DNA of 64,000 bases from Cocos nucifera (Eukaryota; Streptophyta; Magnoliopsida; Arecales; Arecaceae). Position numbers and translations under genes: made by a program. The notes under the pieces are model-generated. The model was not told the origin of the DNA, searched no databases, and saw only the letters and a program-made list of their open reading frames with translations. The first letter of the stretch is position 1. Each line of letters starts with the position of its first letter. Positions 1 to 13,891 of the stretch are shown in pieces. The DNA lies in NCBI GenBank assembly GCA_006176705.1, contig QRFJ01001016.1, forward strand, positions 191,001 to 255,000. The letters run 5' to 3'.

Positions 1-2
1 GT

Positions 3-179
3 AGCTTGAGAGTCATCCGCTTATTTGGGACCTCTCTTTTTCATGGTGTTGTAGTTACTGTCCGTCATGTCTATCGGGAGATGAACACTGCAGTAGATTG
101 GATGGTAGCTTTTATTACCGAGCATTCAGATAATTTTGTTAATCTTGACTATATTTATACTAAAAAAATAAAAAACTAA
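3..179 (+). pseudogene. 3' end of a LINE-type RNase H region (cut by left window edge)
   Basis: An open frame enters from the left edge and ends at TAA 177-179. Its translation contains VRHVYREMN followed by AVDWMVAF, which fits the C-terminal signature of plant RNase H-like domains (pattern V-x-H-v-x-R-E-x-N-x-x-A-D-x-x-A) found at the end of plant non-LTR retrotransposons and in related domesticated proteins. An A-rich tract follows at once (about 180-203), as expected for a LINE 3' end. The rest lies outside the window, so whether the element is intact cannot be judged. A stand-alone host RNase H-like gene is the alternative. Confidence 0.6.
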
Positions 180-523
180 TAATAAAAAAAAATAATATAT
201 AATGTTAGCTTGAAGAAAATCGGTAGAGAAATAGAACCCCGGAAGGGAGGTTAAAGTTATTTCACCCTCCTGCGGTAACTTCAACCAAATTATCTATTGG
301 TTTGGCCCGCCGACTGGAAAACATTATTCACATCTTTTTGTATGATTTTAGTATAGTTTTTTTTTTTAGAAAAAAAGGTATAGTTGAATAATCTTATATT
401 GCCCATTCTCCATTTGCCACGCACCGTTTTTCTTTTGTGGCTGTCATATTATATTTGTACAGCGGTAGCTGTAAATTGCCGCCGAGACGGACAACCGGAC
501 AAGTGACGACTGGAGAGGGGCCT

Positions 524-531
524 CATATATA
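524..531 (+). promoter_or_regulatory. TATA-like box of the malate dehydrogenase gene
   Basis: The sequence CATATATA lies about 100 bp upstream of the chosen ATG (627). It is followed after about 30 bp by a pyrimidine-rich leader (CCCTCCTCTC type) typical of plant 5' UTRs. Transcription would start near 555-565. This is inferred from spacing and composition only. The rest of 180-520 shows no further recognisable element. Confidence 0.45.
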
Positions 532-626
532 GCCCAGCGGAGTGCTCGAAAACCCCAGCCCTCCTCTCTTTAGCCCTCCCTGTCTAGTGGAAGTCGTTGT
601 CTTGCTTCTTCTTCTCTCTCTGGAGA

Positions 627-3600
627 ATGAGGACCTTTTTGCTTAGATCCATGGAGTCCGTCCTCCGGAGAGGAGGAGCTCCGTCCTGCCCTGCCCCCTC
701 CTCTCATATTCTCCGCAGATCCTTCAGCGCGGAGTCGGCTCCCGAGCGGAAGGTCGCGGTCCTGGGCGCCGCCGGGGGGATCGGCCAGCCCCTGGCTCTC
801 CTCATGAAGCTCAACCCCCTCGTCTCCCGCCTAGCCCTCTACGATATCGCCGGCACCCCCGGCGTTGCCGCAGATGTCAGCCACATCAACACCCGCGCCG
901 AGGTCTGCTAGGGTTTCGAGATCTACCTTCCTCCTACTTTTTTGGTCCTGATCTAATCTAGGGTTTTGAATCTGATCGTTTTCTTTTTGGTGCTTCAGGT
1001 GAAGGGTTACATGGCCGAGGAGCAGCTGGGCCAAGCCCTGGAGGGCTCCGACGTTGTCATCATCCCCGCTGGCGTGCCTCGGAAACCTGGCATGACCCGA
1101 GACGATCTCTTCAACATCAACGCCGGCATCGTTAAATCGCTTTGCACTGCCATCGCCAAGTACTGCCCCAACGTACGTAATCTGACCACCGCTTTTTTCT
1201 TTTCTTGTTCCTTTTATTAATCCATGGGTTTGCTTAATTCCTTTTGCTATTGTTTTTATTGGAATTAGGCTCTTGTTAATATGATTAGCAACCCGGTGAA
1301 TTCCACGGTGCCGATCGCAGCTGAGGTGTTCAAGAAGGCCGGAACCTATGATGAGAAGAAGCTGTTCGGTGTCACCACGCTCGATGTGGTCCGGGCCAAG
1401 ACTTTTTATGCTGGGAAGGCGAACGTTCCGGTTGCTGGTAATGCTTTTGCCTTAGCTTGGAACCTGTTAGAACCTCTAAATATTCGTCTTCATTTGTTAT
1501 CTTTAACTGAGAAGTTACGTGCAGAGGTTGATGTCCCTGTGGTTGGTGGGCATGCTGGTATAACCATTTTGCCTCTGTTCTCCCAGGTGATTATTTATAT
1601 TTGAGATTTGACGATTTTTATGCTTCCTTTGATCTTGTTTTCCATAATTAATTGTATAAAAGAAAGAATTTTAATTTCCTTTCTTTGAATACTTGTGCAA
1701 AATGGGATTTTCTTTTGTTAATTTGTTTTGTGCTCACAGGCAACTCCTGCAACCAATGCATTGTCGGAGGACGGCATAAAAGCTCTCACGAAGAGGACAC
1801 AGGATGGAGGGACGGAAGTGGTGGAGGCAAAGGCTGGGAAAGGATCTGCAACTTTGTCTATGGCGTAAAGTCTGGAAAACCCATGAAGTTATATGTGATG
1901 TTGTTTTATGTTTTTTCTGTCTGCGGATCCATGATTACCTTGCTATACTCATCCAAAGCATAGATTCCGTGGTTAGATAGCAAGTAGTTTGCCATATGAG
2001 TTTGTTATTTCATATTAATGATAAAGTGTATGGATACAAAACTAATTTATGCATCAAGATTTTTCTTGGCATAAGCAGCAATTTTCATTTGATGCACTGA
2101 CTTATCCTTGTAGTGATTCATGACTTTAATTCCATAATTCATTGCTTAAATTATCCAGATCACATGATTTGCAGTAATATTATTTGCAAATGGCGAGTGA
2201 TTGGTTCCTATACGAGACAAAAGTTAAGAGTGTTTTGCTACAGTTTGTTAGTCTGGAACTGTAACTGATGCTTTAGCCAAAACATGGAGGATGATTAAAT
2301 TGGACTTAGAAAGAACATGTTCTTGGCTCGATTCTCCATGAGATCAGACAGCCCTGAAAAACAATGGAACCAGCCTCTTTGGACCCTAACATTACAAGCA
2401 GACTGTTTCAAACCCACTGGTTGAGTGCATTGAAGGATCTAACTTTCTTGAATCTATAAAGAACAGAAAAAAAGTCATCTTATGCAGTTACACAAACCTG
2501 CCAGGATTAGAACTTCTTTTTTTCCAAGAAAGAATACTGATTTCTATGGCAAATATTTTTTTTTTTAAATCGATGAGATGATTAAAACAACTGAACAATC
2601 CCTCAGACATTCTAATCAGAAATCAAGCTGTTTTGCTGGACCTTTGGTTCAAACTGAATTGATTGCATTTTTTGAAACCAACATAGAAGATATTTTGCAT
2701 TCACCAAAAACTTGCACTTTTCAGGCTTCTATGATCACCTAGTTATCATGTATGTATGAACTGATTTTAGAAATTTTGCCTTTTACTACTAGTCTCATAG
2801 TTTATTCTATTGCTTTCTTCTTTTAGTTCTTTTTTCTTTATTTTGCAGTTCTTATATCTCCTGCTTTTGATATATTGATGATATGATCAGGGGCAAGCTA
2901 TAACTGAAAGTTTCTGTATTTATGTTCTTTGTGGTTCTTTTTTAGCTTAATTTTATTTACTTTCATAGATTAATGCTTAAGCACAGGTTGTCAACGTTGA
3001 TATGCAAGCATCATGTTCCCGCTTTTGTTTATCATTAAATTTCTGGATGCTTTGACCGGAACAACTCAGAATAGTGGACTAAAAGTAGTGTAATTTATTG
3101 GAAACAACAAAAATGAAAGGGTGCATGTTATATTTTTATTAACCTTATATTGGGGCTGCTTAATTATCATCAGGTTCTAAGATTTGTTGTATCTTTGAAA
3201 TTTTCAGATGATTTGATTTAAACAACTCATACTAGTTGATTATAAATTGTATAACTTATTGAAAACTTCCGAAAAATAGAACAGGTAATGATATTTTTTT
3301 ATTACTTATACGGAGGTTGCTTAATTTTCTGTGGTAATTAACTAACTTGAGATCTGTGCATAATCAAGTCTCCTTTAAATGTTATTTTGCCAATTCTTTA
3401 ACGGGTGGTGCAACAATTGATTATCATGATTTTTCATTTGTTTTTATAAAAACCTAATGGGCAGCCAGACTGCTCCACACTGTTTGGCCAGTATTTTTCA
3501 AAAAGGGAAATCATGTCATATTGATGGCTTCCACACTTTATTTATTGCATTTAGCAATTTTTTCTCAGTTTTCTGTTTTTATTTGTCTTGAAGTGCATGT

Positions 3601-6600
3601 CAAACCAAATAATAAGCTAATGAAGTAATATTTTCCCCAATATGTGATTCACTTGACTGATCTGCTTTAGTTAGAATAAGATTCAAAGGAGTACCATTCA
3701 TTTAGTTGTTGAGTGCTATTCTTGAGGCTGACTCTATTTTTTGGGGTATTTACATCATAGATACATATAGTATCTAAATCAATTTTGAATTGAATTTTAG
3801 AATTTCCATCATATGCATCTTTCTATAACATAAATGGGTGTTTGGTAGTTAGTTTACGTTGCACCCATGTTAGGTTTTGAAATTATTTGATTTGGCTTTC
3901 TCTACAATTTGTCCTCTCTTAGTAATCATGCAGAAGTCCTGGTGGTATTGACTGAGAAATTGTCAACCAAAACTTGTAATCTGGTCATAACTTGTGTCGC
4001 ACATGTTTCATTCCTCCACTTAATCAACTTGTCAGCTAATTAAATATTTGTCTAATTTTATTCATCAATGGTCGCAATCTCAGTTTTGGACCCTATGTCA
4101 GTATTATGTTGGTACAGTGCTAGTAATGGCACTTGGTATATCCTCTATACTGAATATCAGTTTGGTATCAGCATGATGCAGTAGCCTAATACGTGGCAGC
4201 ACTGGTACTGCAAATCTTGTTATGCATTTCTTTGTTTATTTGTGTAATTGTATATGCTTTTTTTTTTTTTTTAAAAATCGAATCCTTTTTGTCTTTGTAT
4301 TACTCATGTGAACCAGAATCTATTTGCATACTGTTAGTTTCTGTAGAATGGACATGACATAGTTTTAGTTTCTGTAGAATAGACATTACTATCTTAGTTT
4401 CATGGCTTGTGTTTATATCTCATTATGTACAGCTGTGCGTGCATATGTTACCATTGAGGAAAAAAGCTATTCTTTAATTATTATTTTGTAGTTATTGTGT
4501 TTGGCAGTGTGATCCTCAGTGTTCACCAATATGTCAAAGATGCATTTTTCCCCCTTATTTAGGGTTATCATGGAGGAGGCCCTTGAATTATATCAAAACC
4601 ACAACTAAACGAGTTAGCAAATACAAGGGTTGTCAAGGATGATCACCTAAATCATTAAAATATTTTATATATAGATTAACCTTGGAGGGTTGCTCTGTGG
4701 ATGCATAAGTTCAACCATCTAACCCTTATGGTAAGCTCCTTACCTGCTTATATGCTTGCTGTTGCTTCAGCGTGGAATTCGCTATGAGTCCAAATAAGTT
4801 TATAGTTGGTCATAGAATCCTTATACTCTGATGGAATCTTGCTATTTCCAGTGATCCCTTCTCCATGGGATAATGCCATTTAGATGGTTGAGGTCAAGAT
4901 TTACTGTATCGCTTCCATTCTGCATGTGCTTAATCACTTCTGTAATTTTGTGGCCTAGACACTAAAGAACATTGTTGCAAAATTAACCACATGAATGAAC
5001 TTATCCTTTATCCAATGACATCAATATTTCAGATTTGGTGAAATTTCAATCTGTTGATTGCCTGGTGTAGGTACTTTGGCTTTTCTTATTGTATTCCTGT
5101 CTACTGTTTTATATGTCTTTACCTGAGCTGTCATATTATTTTTCTGATTGTTGAAGCTTGTGCTGGGGCATATTGAATGCTTATATTTCTTTGGACTAAT
5201 CCATAGATTTGATGCAGATATGCTGGAGCCATCTTTGCAGATGCATGCTTGAAGGGTCTTAATGAGATTCCAGATATTGTTGAGTGCTCTTTTGTCCAGT
5301 CAAGCATAACTGAACTACCATTCTTTGCTTCTAAGGTAATTTTATCTAGCTTATCTGAATTATTTTGGATGAATATAATTATGATTGAATATTGCTGTGT
5401 TCAAAATGCTGCTTCTTCCTTATTCAGAAAAAAATTCTGGTACTGGTTTTATTTCATGTTTTACCACCTGACTACATTGTATTCATTTCATAAAATATTT
5501 CTTGAACAGCTTAATTAATAGCCTTGCTTTATGATTGCTGCCACTTTGAGTGATTGCATGACGAATCAGGCTGCAGGGTCAATCTAGACCTTTGTTTAAT
5601 GTTTGCGACTAATATAAACGTTGGACAGCTTTATAAATAAATGCCAGCTTAAACACATGCTTCAAAATGTCTTTGTTTTTATCTGATAGTTTGAGTGTTA
5701 AAAACCTAGATTATACCAATTATTTTCCCTAGAATCGGACATGTGGAATGCACATGCATGTTCATGGCATGCAATGGCTTTTGTTATTTGATGCAAGATT
5801 CATGAGGGAATTATTTTAAATTGTAGAGGATTAGTTCTAATTAAAGAGTTTTGGATCTATGAAAATTCTAATTAAAGAAAAAAATGGAAAAATTTTATTT
5901 CCATGGAAATCTAGAAGTTGAGTAAGAGAATGTGGGAAGAGAAGTATATTTTTGGGTGCTAGGGTGCACAGGGAAAGAGCGTGGGATATGCAATTTTTTT
6001 CCCTTGTTAAGGGGTGTGTAGCTTCAGTCTCTGAGGTTGGCTTCATGTGGCTGGCCTCAGAGCCATTCCCATTGTAGTGGAGCTTCCATATTGTTTCTAG
6101 GATTACAACAATGTTAGGATTAGTTATGGAAAATACGGCTCTCAACCTCCAGCCTAATGGTAAGAAGGAATTATCAGATAGCACTTCACTAGTCATACGA
6201 AGCTAGTAGAATTGGCAAGTCTAGGCAGATAGCTCCAAAAATCATGCCTGACATTCTCAATCTGCGCGATCTTGGTGAATTTATCTTGAACCAAGGACCT
6301 TTTGAAGTTCAAGAAGCCATCCTTTCTGCTTTCACCTTTGTCATCTTCCCCTACAACATGGGAGAACCTTCACTATTATTTTACGATATCCTATCTTTTT
6401 TCCAAAGATTTTTCCCAGTATATTCTGCTCATGAATGTGGCTTTCCACATATCTGACCAGTCCATTCCAACCTTGTGTCTCTGACAAAAAAAGGCATACT
6501 TTGCAGGGATGACCAGTGAACTTGTTCTGTTCTTTCTTCTCTTTGTTTCCATAAGCTAAATATGATTCTATCTCAACAACAAAAATGTTTTTTACTATTT

Positions 6601-7365
6601 TGTCAGCCACTGTAATATGCACCATGTTTTCTATCATGGTATCATCTGCGAGTCCTTGTGATCCATGTAATATGCACTGTGTTTTCTATCATGGTATCAT
6701 CTGCAAGTCCTTGTGATCCATGTTCTGCATAGTAGTGCTGAGTCATGGTTTTTCATATGAAGTTCGTGATATTCTCCAATCATTAGGTCAGTGGCTTCTG
6801 TATGTGCAGTAATGGCTGCCAAATTTATTTTGTGTGGTGGCACGTGATAGATTTGGGATCCAACTCAAACATTTTTAGTTGTAGACATATTTTGTAACTT
6901 CATGGTAATGGTTTTGTATGTATACAGTTGTGAAAACACGCTATTCTTCAAAATTTCAGTGGTGTATCTTCGTCTTCGCTATTGAATCTGGCTGTTTATG
7001 AGATTGCTTCTTCTAGTGCTTTATCAAGTGACATGACCTTTATTGCTTGGTGGGGTACTTAAATGTGGAGCAGTTGAGGCTATAGTCTCGATCCTGATCT
7101 TTCGTGATGCCTTTTGTCTGCCTATAATTTGCTTGGATCGACTAAACGCTTGGAGCACGCTGGTGTGGTCTTTATTTAGATTATGACTTTGTGGTGCTTT
7201 TTGTTTTGTTTTGTTTTGTCACAGGTAAGGCTTGGGAAGAATGGTGTTGAGGAAGTACTTGGATTGGGCACCCTGTCAGATTATGAGAAAGAAGGTTTGG
7301 AGAACCTGAAGCCTGAGCTTAAGGCCTCCATTGAGAAGGGAATTAAGTTTGCCAAAGAGAATTAA
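627..7365 (+). CDS. Malate dehydrogenase, mitochondrial (NAD-dependent), 7 exons
   Basis: Exons: 627-902, 999-1172, 1269-1437, 1525-1586, 1740-1864, 5218-5335, 7225-7365; all introns are GT-AG. The spliced frame is open for 354 residues, close to the usual 340-350 of plant mitochondrial MDH. Residues 1 to about 33 are Arg/Ser-rich, a mitochondrial presequence ending near RRSFS (30-34). The NAD-binding glycine loop GAAGGIGQ is at 47-54. Substrate-binding Arg120 and Arg126 lie in RKPGMTRDD, Asn158 in SNPVNS, the catalytic pair is Asp189 (TTLDVVRA) and His216 (GGHAG). The enzyme interconverts malate and oxaloacetate with NAD in the matrix (TCA cycle, malate shuttles). Met1 is preferred because it gives a longer basic presequence; Met9 has a G at +4 and could be an alternative start. 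Introns 5 (3.35 kb) and 6 (1.89 kb) are long. The protein looks intact with all key residues. A peroxisomal form is unlikely, since no PTS2-type leader is seen. Confidence 0.96.
1865..5217 (+). other. Long intron 5 of the malate dehydrogenase gene
   Basis: Opens with GTAAAG after ATG-GC and closes with GATGCAG before A-TAT-GCT, restoring the Ala and Tyr codons. It is AT-rich with poly-T tracts (for example 4259-4272) and a short imperfect duplication around 4337-4402 (motif TTTCTGTAGAAT twice). I see no transposon protein or other gene in it. Confidence 0.85.
6611..6720 (+). repeat. 55-bp tandem duplication in intron 6 of the malate dehydrogenase gene
   Basis: Two adjacent copies, 6611-6665 and 6666-6720, each starting TGTAATATGCAC and ending CCTTGTGATCCA, differ at only a few positions. 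It lies in intron 6 (5336-7224), well away from the splice sites. The rest of that intron, including 5840-6550, gave no recognisable gene. Confidence 0.9.
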
Positions 7366-9900
7366 GTTGTCTGAATCGTAAGGTTCCTTGAACCATGACA
7401 ATTTTGCATCTGTATCGGAGGGTCATTCTCTCGATACATTTTACGTTGTGTTTAATCTATTCCTTGAGCTTGTTGAGCTGGCTGTCAGCTGCAGCCAACT
7501 AAGCTTTTAAGCTTCGGTCACAATAAGGCATGCAAGTTGCGGAAGAAAAACAATGATGAGTACATTTATTGGACTTGCAGCCTATGAACTGTGGTAAGTC
7601 CAGCCTGTTTTGATTATTCTGATTGCATACTCTTGTTTTGTAGACCTTAACTTGATGCTTCAGTCTAATCGAGAGGTTTTGTTTCAATTTACGTCATTTT
7701 TCCTACCGTGACATGACTCTTTTATTGAATGCTGAAATTGATGAAACTAGCTCTCAATGATATGCTTAGCTTACCAAAAGTTGTGGTCGCCACGTGGCTG
7801 GTTAAAATAGTGGCAGAAAGAGGAGAGAACCTGAAATTCACAGGGTTCTCACCGAACTGGGTGGCTGAAAATTTCTTCCGAGCCATGTAATGCTGGTGGT
7901 GGTGGCAGAGGGTCGGGTGGAGTGGGAATGGTGTGAAAGATGAGTGGTGGTAGTTGGTGAGCAATAGTAATTATTAATCCTAGGTTAGGATCATAAGAGG
8001 AAAGATTCATGGATGATCTTTTTATTCATTATTTAGTTTAAAAAATTATAGAGAGAAGGAATGAAAAAGTAGAATTTTTCATGCATCTTGCTTCATCAAT
8101 TTGCTTCCTAAAGAAAGATTGGGTGAAGTATTAATAGATAAATTTTTGTATTGATAAAATTATTTTTTATTATTTTTTAAAAAATTATAATATTTTTTTT
8201 ATTTTTATTTATATATTATTTTTATATATATTATTGATCGTATGTTATTAAATTTTATTATTAATTATTTTAATTTTAGTGTATGATTTTGACAATTATA
8301 AATAAATTATTTTTTTTTTATTTATTTACTATTTTTAATTAATTATTTATATAGTATTAATTAATTATTAAATTAAATTATAAATTAAGTAGTTATTTAT
8401 ATTATTAATAAAATTAATTATTAAATTAATTATAAATTAGTTAGTTGTTTATATATTTAATTTATTAATAATTTAATTATAAAATTATTTATTAAAATTA
8501 AATATTTATATAATTTTTTATATAATTATAGATTATGATGATAATAAGTTTATATATTATTTATTTATTTAGTATAAATTAGTATAATAAATTGATGATA
8601 GTAATATTTTTTTTAAAAAATAGTTTAGTAAAAATATTATATAAATATTATTTTTTTATTTTTATTATATTAAATAGAGGAGAAAATTATTTTTATTTAT
8701 TTTTTTATATTTAATTAAATATATGAGAAGATGAATGGATCATCTATTTTTTTATTCATTTTTTATCCATTTTTATTTATTTATTTATTTTTAATTTATT
8801 TTTCATATCAAACAGAGTATAAGCGATGGTGGGCAAGGGATCTATCACAGTTGTGAGCTTCGGGGTGGTAGGTTTTAGTTTTTCATTATCGGTCTTTCAT
8901 TTTTTTTGTACAGAAGACAGGAACAGCGGAAGGGCAAAACTGAGAATGCCAAAATGCACGCCTTAAGCCAACCTTCTCACCGATCACATTGTGCTATCGT
9001 TGTCGCGATCCGTCAACGGAGTGCGCATCAAATAAATCAATTAGGGCAGAAGTAGGTGGAATTAAATTCGACCATAATTTTTGGGAATTTTGCAAAAGTA
9101 TTCTGTTTCATTTAGAGTGTGCTTGGAGATTTAAGATTCAAAAATCGTAATTTTTTATGATTAAAAATATTTAAATTTTAAAAAGTAATTTTAGAAAGTG
9201 TTTATTTATTTGTTAGAGAGTTTAAAAAATGGAAAGAATTGGTGGTTGAGAGAAAAACATGATTTTGAAAATTTCTAGTCAGTGGAAATATCTTGAGTTT
9301 CTTAATTTAGGAAGTTTTGGAAGTTATGTCATACAATCCAACATTATACATTACAAAATCACGACTAATAATTTCAAAAATTATGATCTAAATCATGTCC
9401 CAATGTTTTAAAATCATTGTATGCTGATCTAGGGACGGATGCATAATTTTTCTTTATAGTGATCGTATTTCCTTTTTTTTTAAATATAAGTACACATTTA
9501 TTTCAAAATAATTGCATATATTTTTTTAATCGTGAAATTTGTAGCGTTTAGGGATCTAAAGATTTCAAAACTATGCCTTTCTTATATAAGAAAAGGCATA
9601 AATTTCAAGTTTTAATTGCCGTTCCACCATATGAACTTTGTGTACTGTGAGAAATTATTAGATGGATCCTGTCCTTTGGACCGGGCCAATTCCTGGGACA
9701 TGTTTACGGTGGTGAACAGGTTGAATTGTCCACCTCTTTTTAAGCCTGGTCCCGTGGACCAATGGTGCAGCGCTGCCATACATAAGCAACCATATGGCAG
9801 TGCCGTGAAGGCCGCAAAAGAATGTTATTAAATGTTGACAGCCAGCATTACAATTAACATGTATATTGATTGATATTTCCAAGTCAATAGGCTTTTCTAA
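7366..9900. other. 3' flank of malate dehydrogenase gene and AT-rich intergenic DNA
   Basis: The 3' UTR probably reaches about 7700. 8150-8820 is almost pure A/T with TTATTTATT-type runs. 9110-9430 is a poly-A/T-interrupted stretch that looks like a degenerate small transposon, but no terminal repeats could be confirmed. Short ORFs here lack any recognisable motif. 9900-10450 is again very AT-rich. Confidence 0.6.
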
Positions 9901-10784
9901 AGTAATTCGACTATGAAAAGAGGCAACTACCAGTTAGAAAGAAATTAACGCATGTTTGATCAAACTGTAAAAATTAGTTTATTTTAAAATTTTTTTTTAA
10001 AAATAAAATTTTAAAAAAAATACTATGAGAGAAAAATAGTTTGTATTTAATAAAATTATTTAATAAGTATTTTTATCAGTATTTGAGAAGTAATTTATAT
10101 TTGATAAATCTTTTAAAAAAATAACTTTTGATTATCAAATTATGAAAAAAAAATATAGATTTATTTTATAATTAATATTATTTAAATAGATAAATAATTT
10201 TAAATATTTATTATGATTAATTTTAATTTAATTTTTTATTTTTTATTTAATTAAAATAAAAAATAAAATAATAAAAAATATATTAAAATTTTAATCAATA
10301 TAAATACAATTGAACCTATGATAATACATATTGAATATTTTACATAATTTTTATATGATATACATCATTCATTAAATAATGAGAGAGTTAGGTGAAAATA
10401 AATAGAGATAATTATGATAAATAATAATTTTAAGTAAATACTGAAGTGACAAATAAGCTACTGGAACTGGTCTCCCGCATTATTTTCCCAATTTCATACG
10501 TTGATGCCAATTTTTTCACTTGATCAAGTTATGCATCTGAAACCTATAGAAATTTGGGTATTTATGGCAGAATTGAGAGTAGCATGGAAAGGGGTTATTA
10601 GATGGATTCAAATAAGCCACTACAATCAAATTGATAGCCACCTTCTTATCATGGATATTAGGAGGATTATCTTGAACGTAGAGCCTTGTTAGTTAGCTCA
10701 TGTCTACAGGATAGATCGGCACCAACCACCAATGTTTTTTTTGATTGAAAAGGGAGACTTTAAACCACCCAGAATGTTTTATTG

Positions 10785-10786
<2 letters not shown>

Positions 10787-10872
<86 letters not shown>

Positions 10873-10888
10873 TGTGTGTGTGTGTGTG
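10787..10888. repeat. Compound microsatellite (AT)n(GT)n
   Basis: About 41 AT dinucleotides (10787-10869) run directly into about nine GT units (10870-10888). Such tracts are highly length-polymorphic and would serve as a genotyping marker. Confidence 0.97.
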
Positions 10889-10900
10889 AAAAGATAAGAA

Positions 10901-11240
10901 AAGAGCTAGCAGTCTGATAAAAAACAAGAATTGTTTCACTTAATCAGCCATTAATTCTTGTTATCAGTACCTTTTGCCAATAAGAAAATATATGTTATTC
11001 GTTTGTCCCTTCATTAGATTTTTTTCCTCTTTTCTCTTGAATATGATCACCTCCAAAATATGATCACCTCCAAGCGTCTAAAAGAGCTTGCAGTCTGATA
11101 AAAAGAAGAATTATTTCATTTAGTCAGCCATTAATTTTTGTTATCAATCTTTTGCTAATAAAAAAACATATGTTATTCATTTGTCCCTTTATTAGTTTTT
11201 TTCTCTCTTTTCTCTTGAAATCTGATCCCCTCTAAACTTT
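10901..11240 (+). repeat. Diverged tandem duplication, about 190-bp offset
   Basis: Copy 1 starts at 10901 (AAGAGCTAGCAGTCTGATAA) and copy 2 at about 11092 (AAGAGCTTGCAGTCTGATAA). Both run through the same landmarks, including CAGCCATTAAT, TATGTTATTC and TTTGTCCCTT, with scattered substitutions and small indels. A nested short duplication (ATATGATCACCTCCAAA) lies at the junction, about 11041-11072. No coding content is seen. Confidence 0.85.
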
Positions 11241-11534
11241 TGTCTCAACCTTTTAATTGTTCAATCAACTCTATCACATGCTGCGTATACTTTTCCTCAT
11301 GTACAGTCGTTCAGCTCTATAAATAAAATATTGTTTGCTCAAGGATGACCCCTGATGATGTAGCTTCTAAGTGAAATATTTTATTATTTCACTCTTTCTA
11401 TATGCTCCATTCTATCATGACAACCAGCGAGTCCCATGCTGCTCTTCTCCTTTTGTCTTTTAAATTTTTTCGCTATCCATTCCATTAACTCCATGGAATT
11501 TGAAAGAGAGGGAGGGATAATTTTAAGATAATAG

Positions 11535-12260
11535 CCTTCCAAACCATGCTGGTAAAATCAAAGTTAAGAATCAAATGATCTATTGTATCTTCTACATTAC
11601 CATAGAGAATGCATTTAGAGATACCTTGCTAGTTTCTCCTCGGAAGATTTTTTACAGTGAGAATCTTTTTACAATATACAAGCCAGTTAAAAGTTTTGAC
11701 TTTCTCTGGGATGGGTAGCTTCCAATTGAATTTTTTAAAGTGTGACACTACTTTCCCATGCACAATGTTTTACTCTAAAATCTTTTGAACTATCCCATTT
11801 CCACTTTACTTCATCTTCTCCATTTGTAAGAACTATTATCAAGAAGTGCTTTTAAATGCTGAAGCTCATCTTTTTAGAGTTGTAATAAAGTGAAAATTTT
11901 CTTGTACCTTCCAAAGAGTCTCTCTTATGATGTACATGATTTTTTGGAGAGAAGAAATAGTATTGAAAAGCAAATTTTTAGTAGTTCTTCTAATTACCAA
12001 CAGTCATTTCAGAAGGTCATTCTTTTTTTACTTTTAACTTTAAAATTTACACTTTCAAAGAACCAGTTTTTTACTTTCAATACACTCCACACCAAAGATG
12101 CTCTTTTTATCTCATTATCTTATTGCTAGCTTGGGGTTTTATTTCTATAGTAAAATATTTGAATCAAAATATTCCATAGTCTATTATGTTCTTTAAACAT
12201 TCTCCACCACCACTTCATCCATAAATATTTATTGAATATAGTTAAATTTATAACTTCCTT
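11535..12260 (-). pseudogene. Decayed LINE fragment (C-terminal ORF2 and zinc-binding region)
   Basis: Reading the minus strand from about 12260 downward, pieces typical of the region after the reverse transcriptase in plant LINE ORF2 appear in order. First is MKWWWRMFKEHNRLW, then EDEVKWKWDSSKDFRV, then the reverse-transcriptase zinc-binding signature with PEKVKTFNWLV, then a Cys followed by EDTIDHLILN and TSMVW (about 11535-11735). Stops and frame changes interrupt it, so it is dead. No poly-A tail was located on the lower side. The family assignment rests on motif order; subclade is not claimed. Confidence 0.75.
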
Positions 12261-13891
12261 ACGATGCCAAGCCACCACTCGATAATTAAAAGAAAGGAAA
12301 AAAGAAAAGGTCCAAGAGGGAATGATGCAAGATTACCTTGAGCAAGAGCAAGAGAATGAGTATAATTCGTGCTGTACCGATTCATACTCATGGAGTTCGT
12401 TATCATTGTAAAAAAAAAAAAAAAAATAGTGAAAAGAGTTGCAAGCTGTTGCATTTTTTTTGAAATGAACCAAAAGTCTCAAATTCTAATTCAATCCTCT
12501 AAATTTAGCTTAATCTAGCAACCATGTGCAACATCCTCAGTTTCAGCTTCCATTTGATGAACCTTGATTAGTGATGCACGTCGTAGCACACCAAAATTAA
12601 TCCTACTCACTATTATGTAGATAGAGTGAGTTGGAATCGTATCCATATGGATCTTAGTTGATTATTTTGAAAATACAAAAGAAAAAATAATAGATTTCAA
12701 GAAACTAAGAAAAAACAAGAAGATTGTAATATTTTTTTTTTATTTATTTAATAAAGAAGCATACATAAAGAAAAAAAAAGAAAAGTGCGATATAGGATAA
12801 TTAAACCAAGTTAATCTTCTGCGCCTGATGGTAGATGTGCCTCCTTAAATTTTTTCATCTTCCTCCATACAGATAGCAGTAGGATGGTTGGAAGACTTGG
12901 TATAGAAACTCTAAGAAAAAAATAGATGAAAGTATGAAAATATGGAAAAGAAGGATAGTAACACTAGGATTAGGACCTCTCCTACATTTGATGGAAGGCA
13001 TGCTAGGATTAGTACCTCCCTTAGATTTTTGAAGAGGAGAGAGAGAGGAAAACAATAGCTTGAAGAGAACTTAGGCGTTGGCTTGATTGATGGATGAAAG
13101 AGGGATAGAGGAGCTGGCTTGGGGTGTATGGAAGAGGATCCCCCAAAGGAGGCGTGTGAGGCCTTAGATGATCCAAGAAGGAGGGCAGCATGGGCTTTGA
13201 TTTCTTAGCCTTTGGATCATATTTCTTATTTGCTCCATTGATTTTCTTGCTATTTTGCATTCATGAATTAGCGCTTTGAATTAATCCACCTTGGATCTTT
13301 ATTAGTCGCTTCTCATCCATTGATCTTTGAGTCGTGTTTATATTTGGATCCATATGATATTTGATCTTATAATTTTAGCTCTTGATTTTTAAATTATGTT
13401 CATACTTGGTTGAAGGATTCTAATTCTTCATGAATGACACTTTATCTATGGATCCTTGGATAGAACTTTTGCTTCTTAGCCCTTGCATCTTCTATTTAAT
13501 TGGTTGTCTCCTTATAATTAGTTTTGGTTCATTTGATTTGGAGTCCAATTAGATTGAATTGAATCCAATCTCTTAATTACCTATAAAATATGATAAAAAT
13601 ATTAAATTTAAATTAATTAATATTAATTAATATAATATTTAAAATTTTTATTATTATAAATTAAGTGTTCATCAATCAATCAATCGGTATAAGAATTTTC
13701 GATCCAGATAGACCAGAGGCCAGTGCCCATCGGTGGGGCCCCGGTTTATTAGGGTCCTGGGCTGCAGAGGTTGTCCAGGATCAAAAGATTCCTTTCCGAG
13801 ACATTATTTCTTTTGGGGGCCTTGAAGAACTAACGCATAGCCACCAGTCTCACCATCTCTTGATTCCGTTCCAATCCACTCCACCTCTCCA
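12261..13891. other. Intergenic region and upstream flank of GDSL gene 1
   Basis: Mixed AT-rich sequence with a poly-A run at 12410-12426. No coding region or transposon signature is recognised. The last 40 bases carry a pyrimidine-rich leader ending CCACTCCACCTCTCCA just before the ATG at 13892. The same string precedes the ATG of the second GDSL gene. Confidence 0.6.

Noticed and set aside
9616..9882. Overlapping ORFs of about 70 codons on both strands as a small gene
   Set aside because: No start context, motif or splice support; the reading frames mirror each other across the same DNA.
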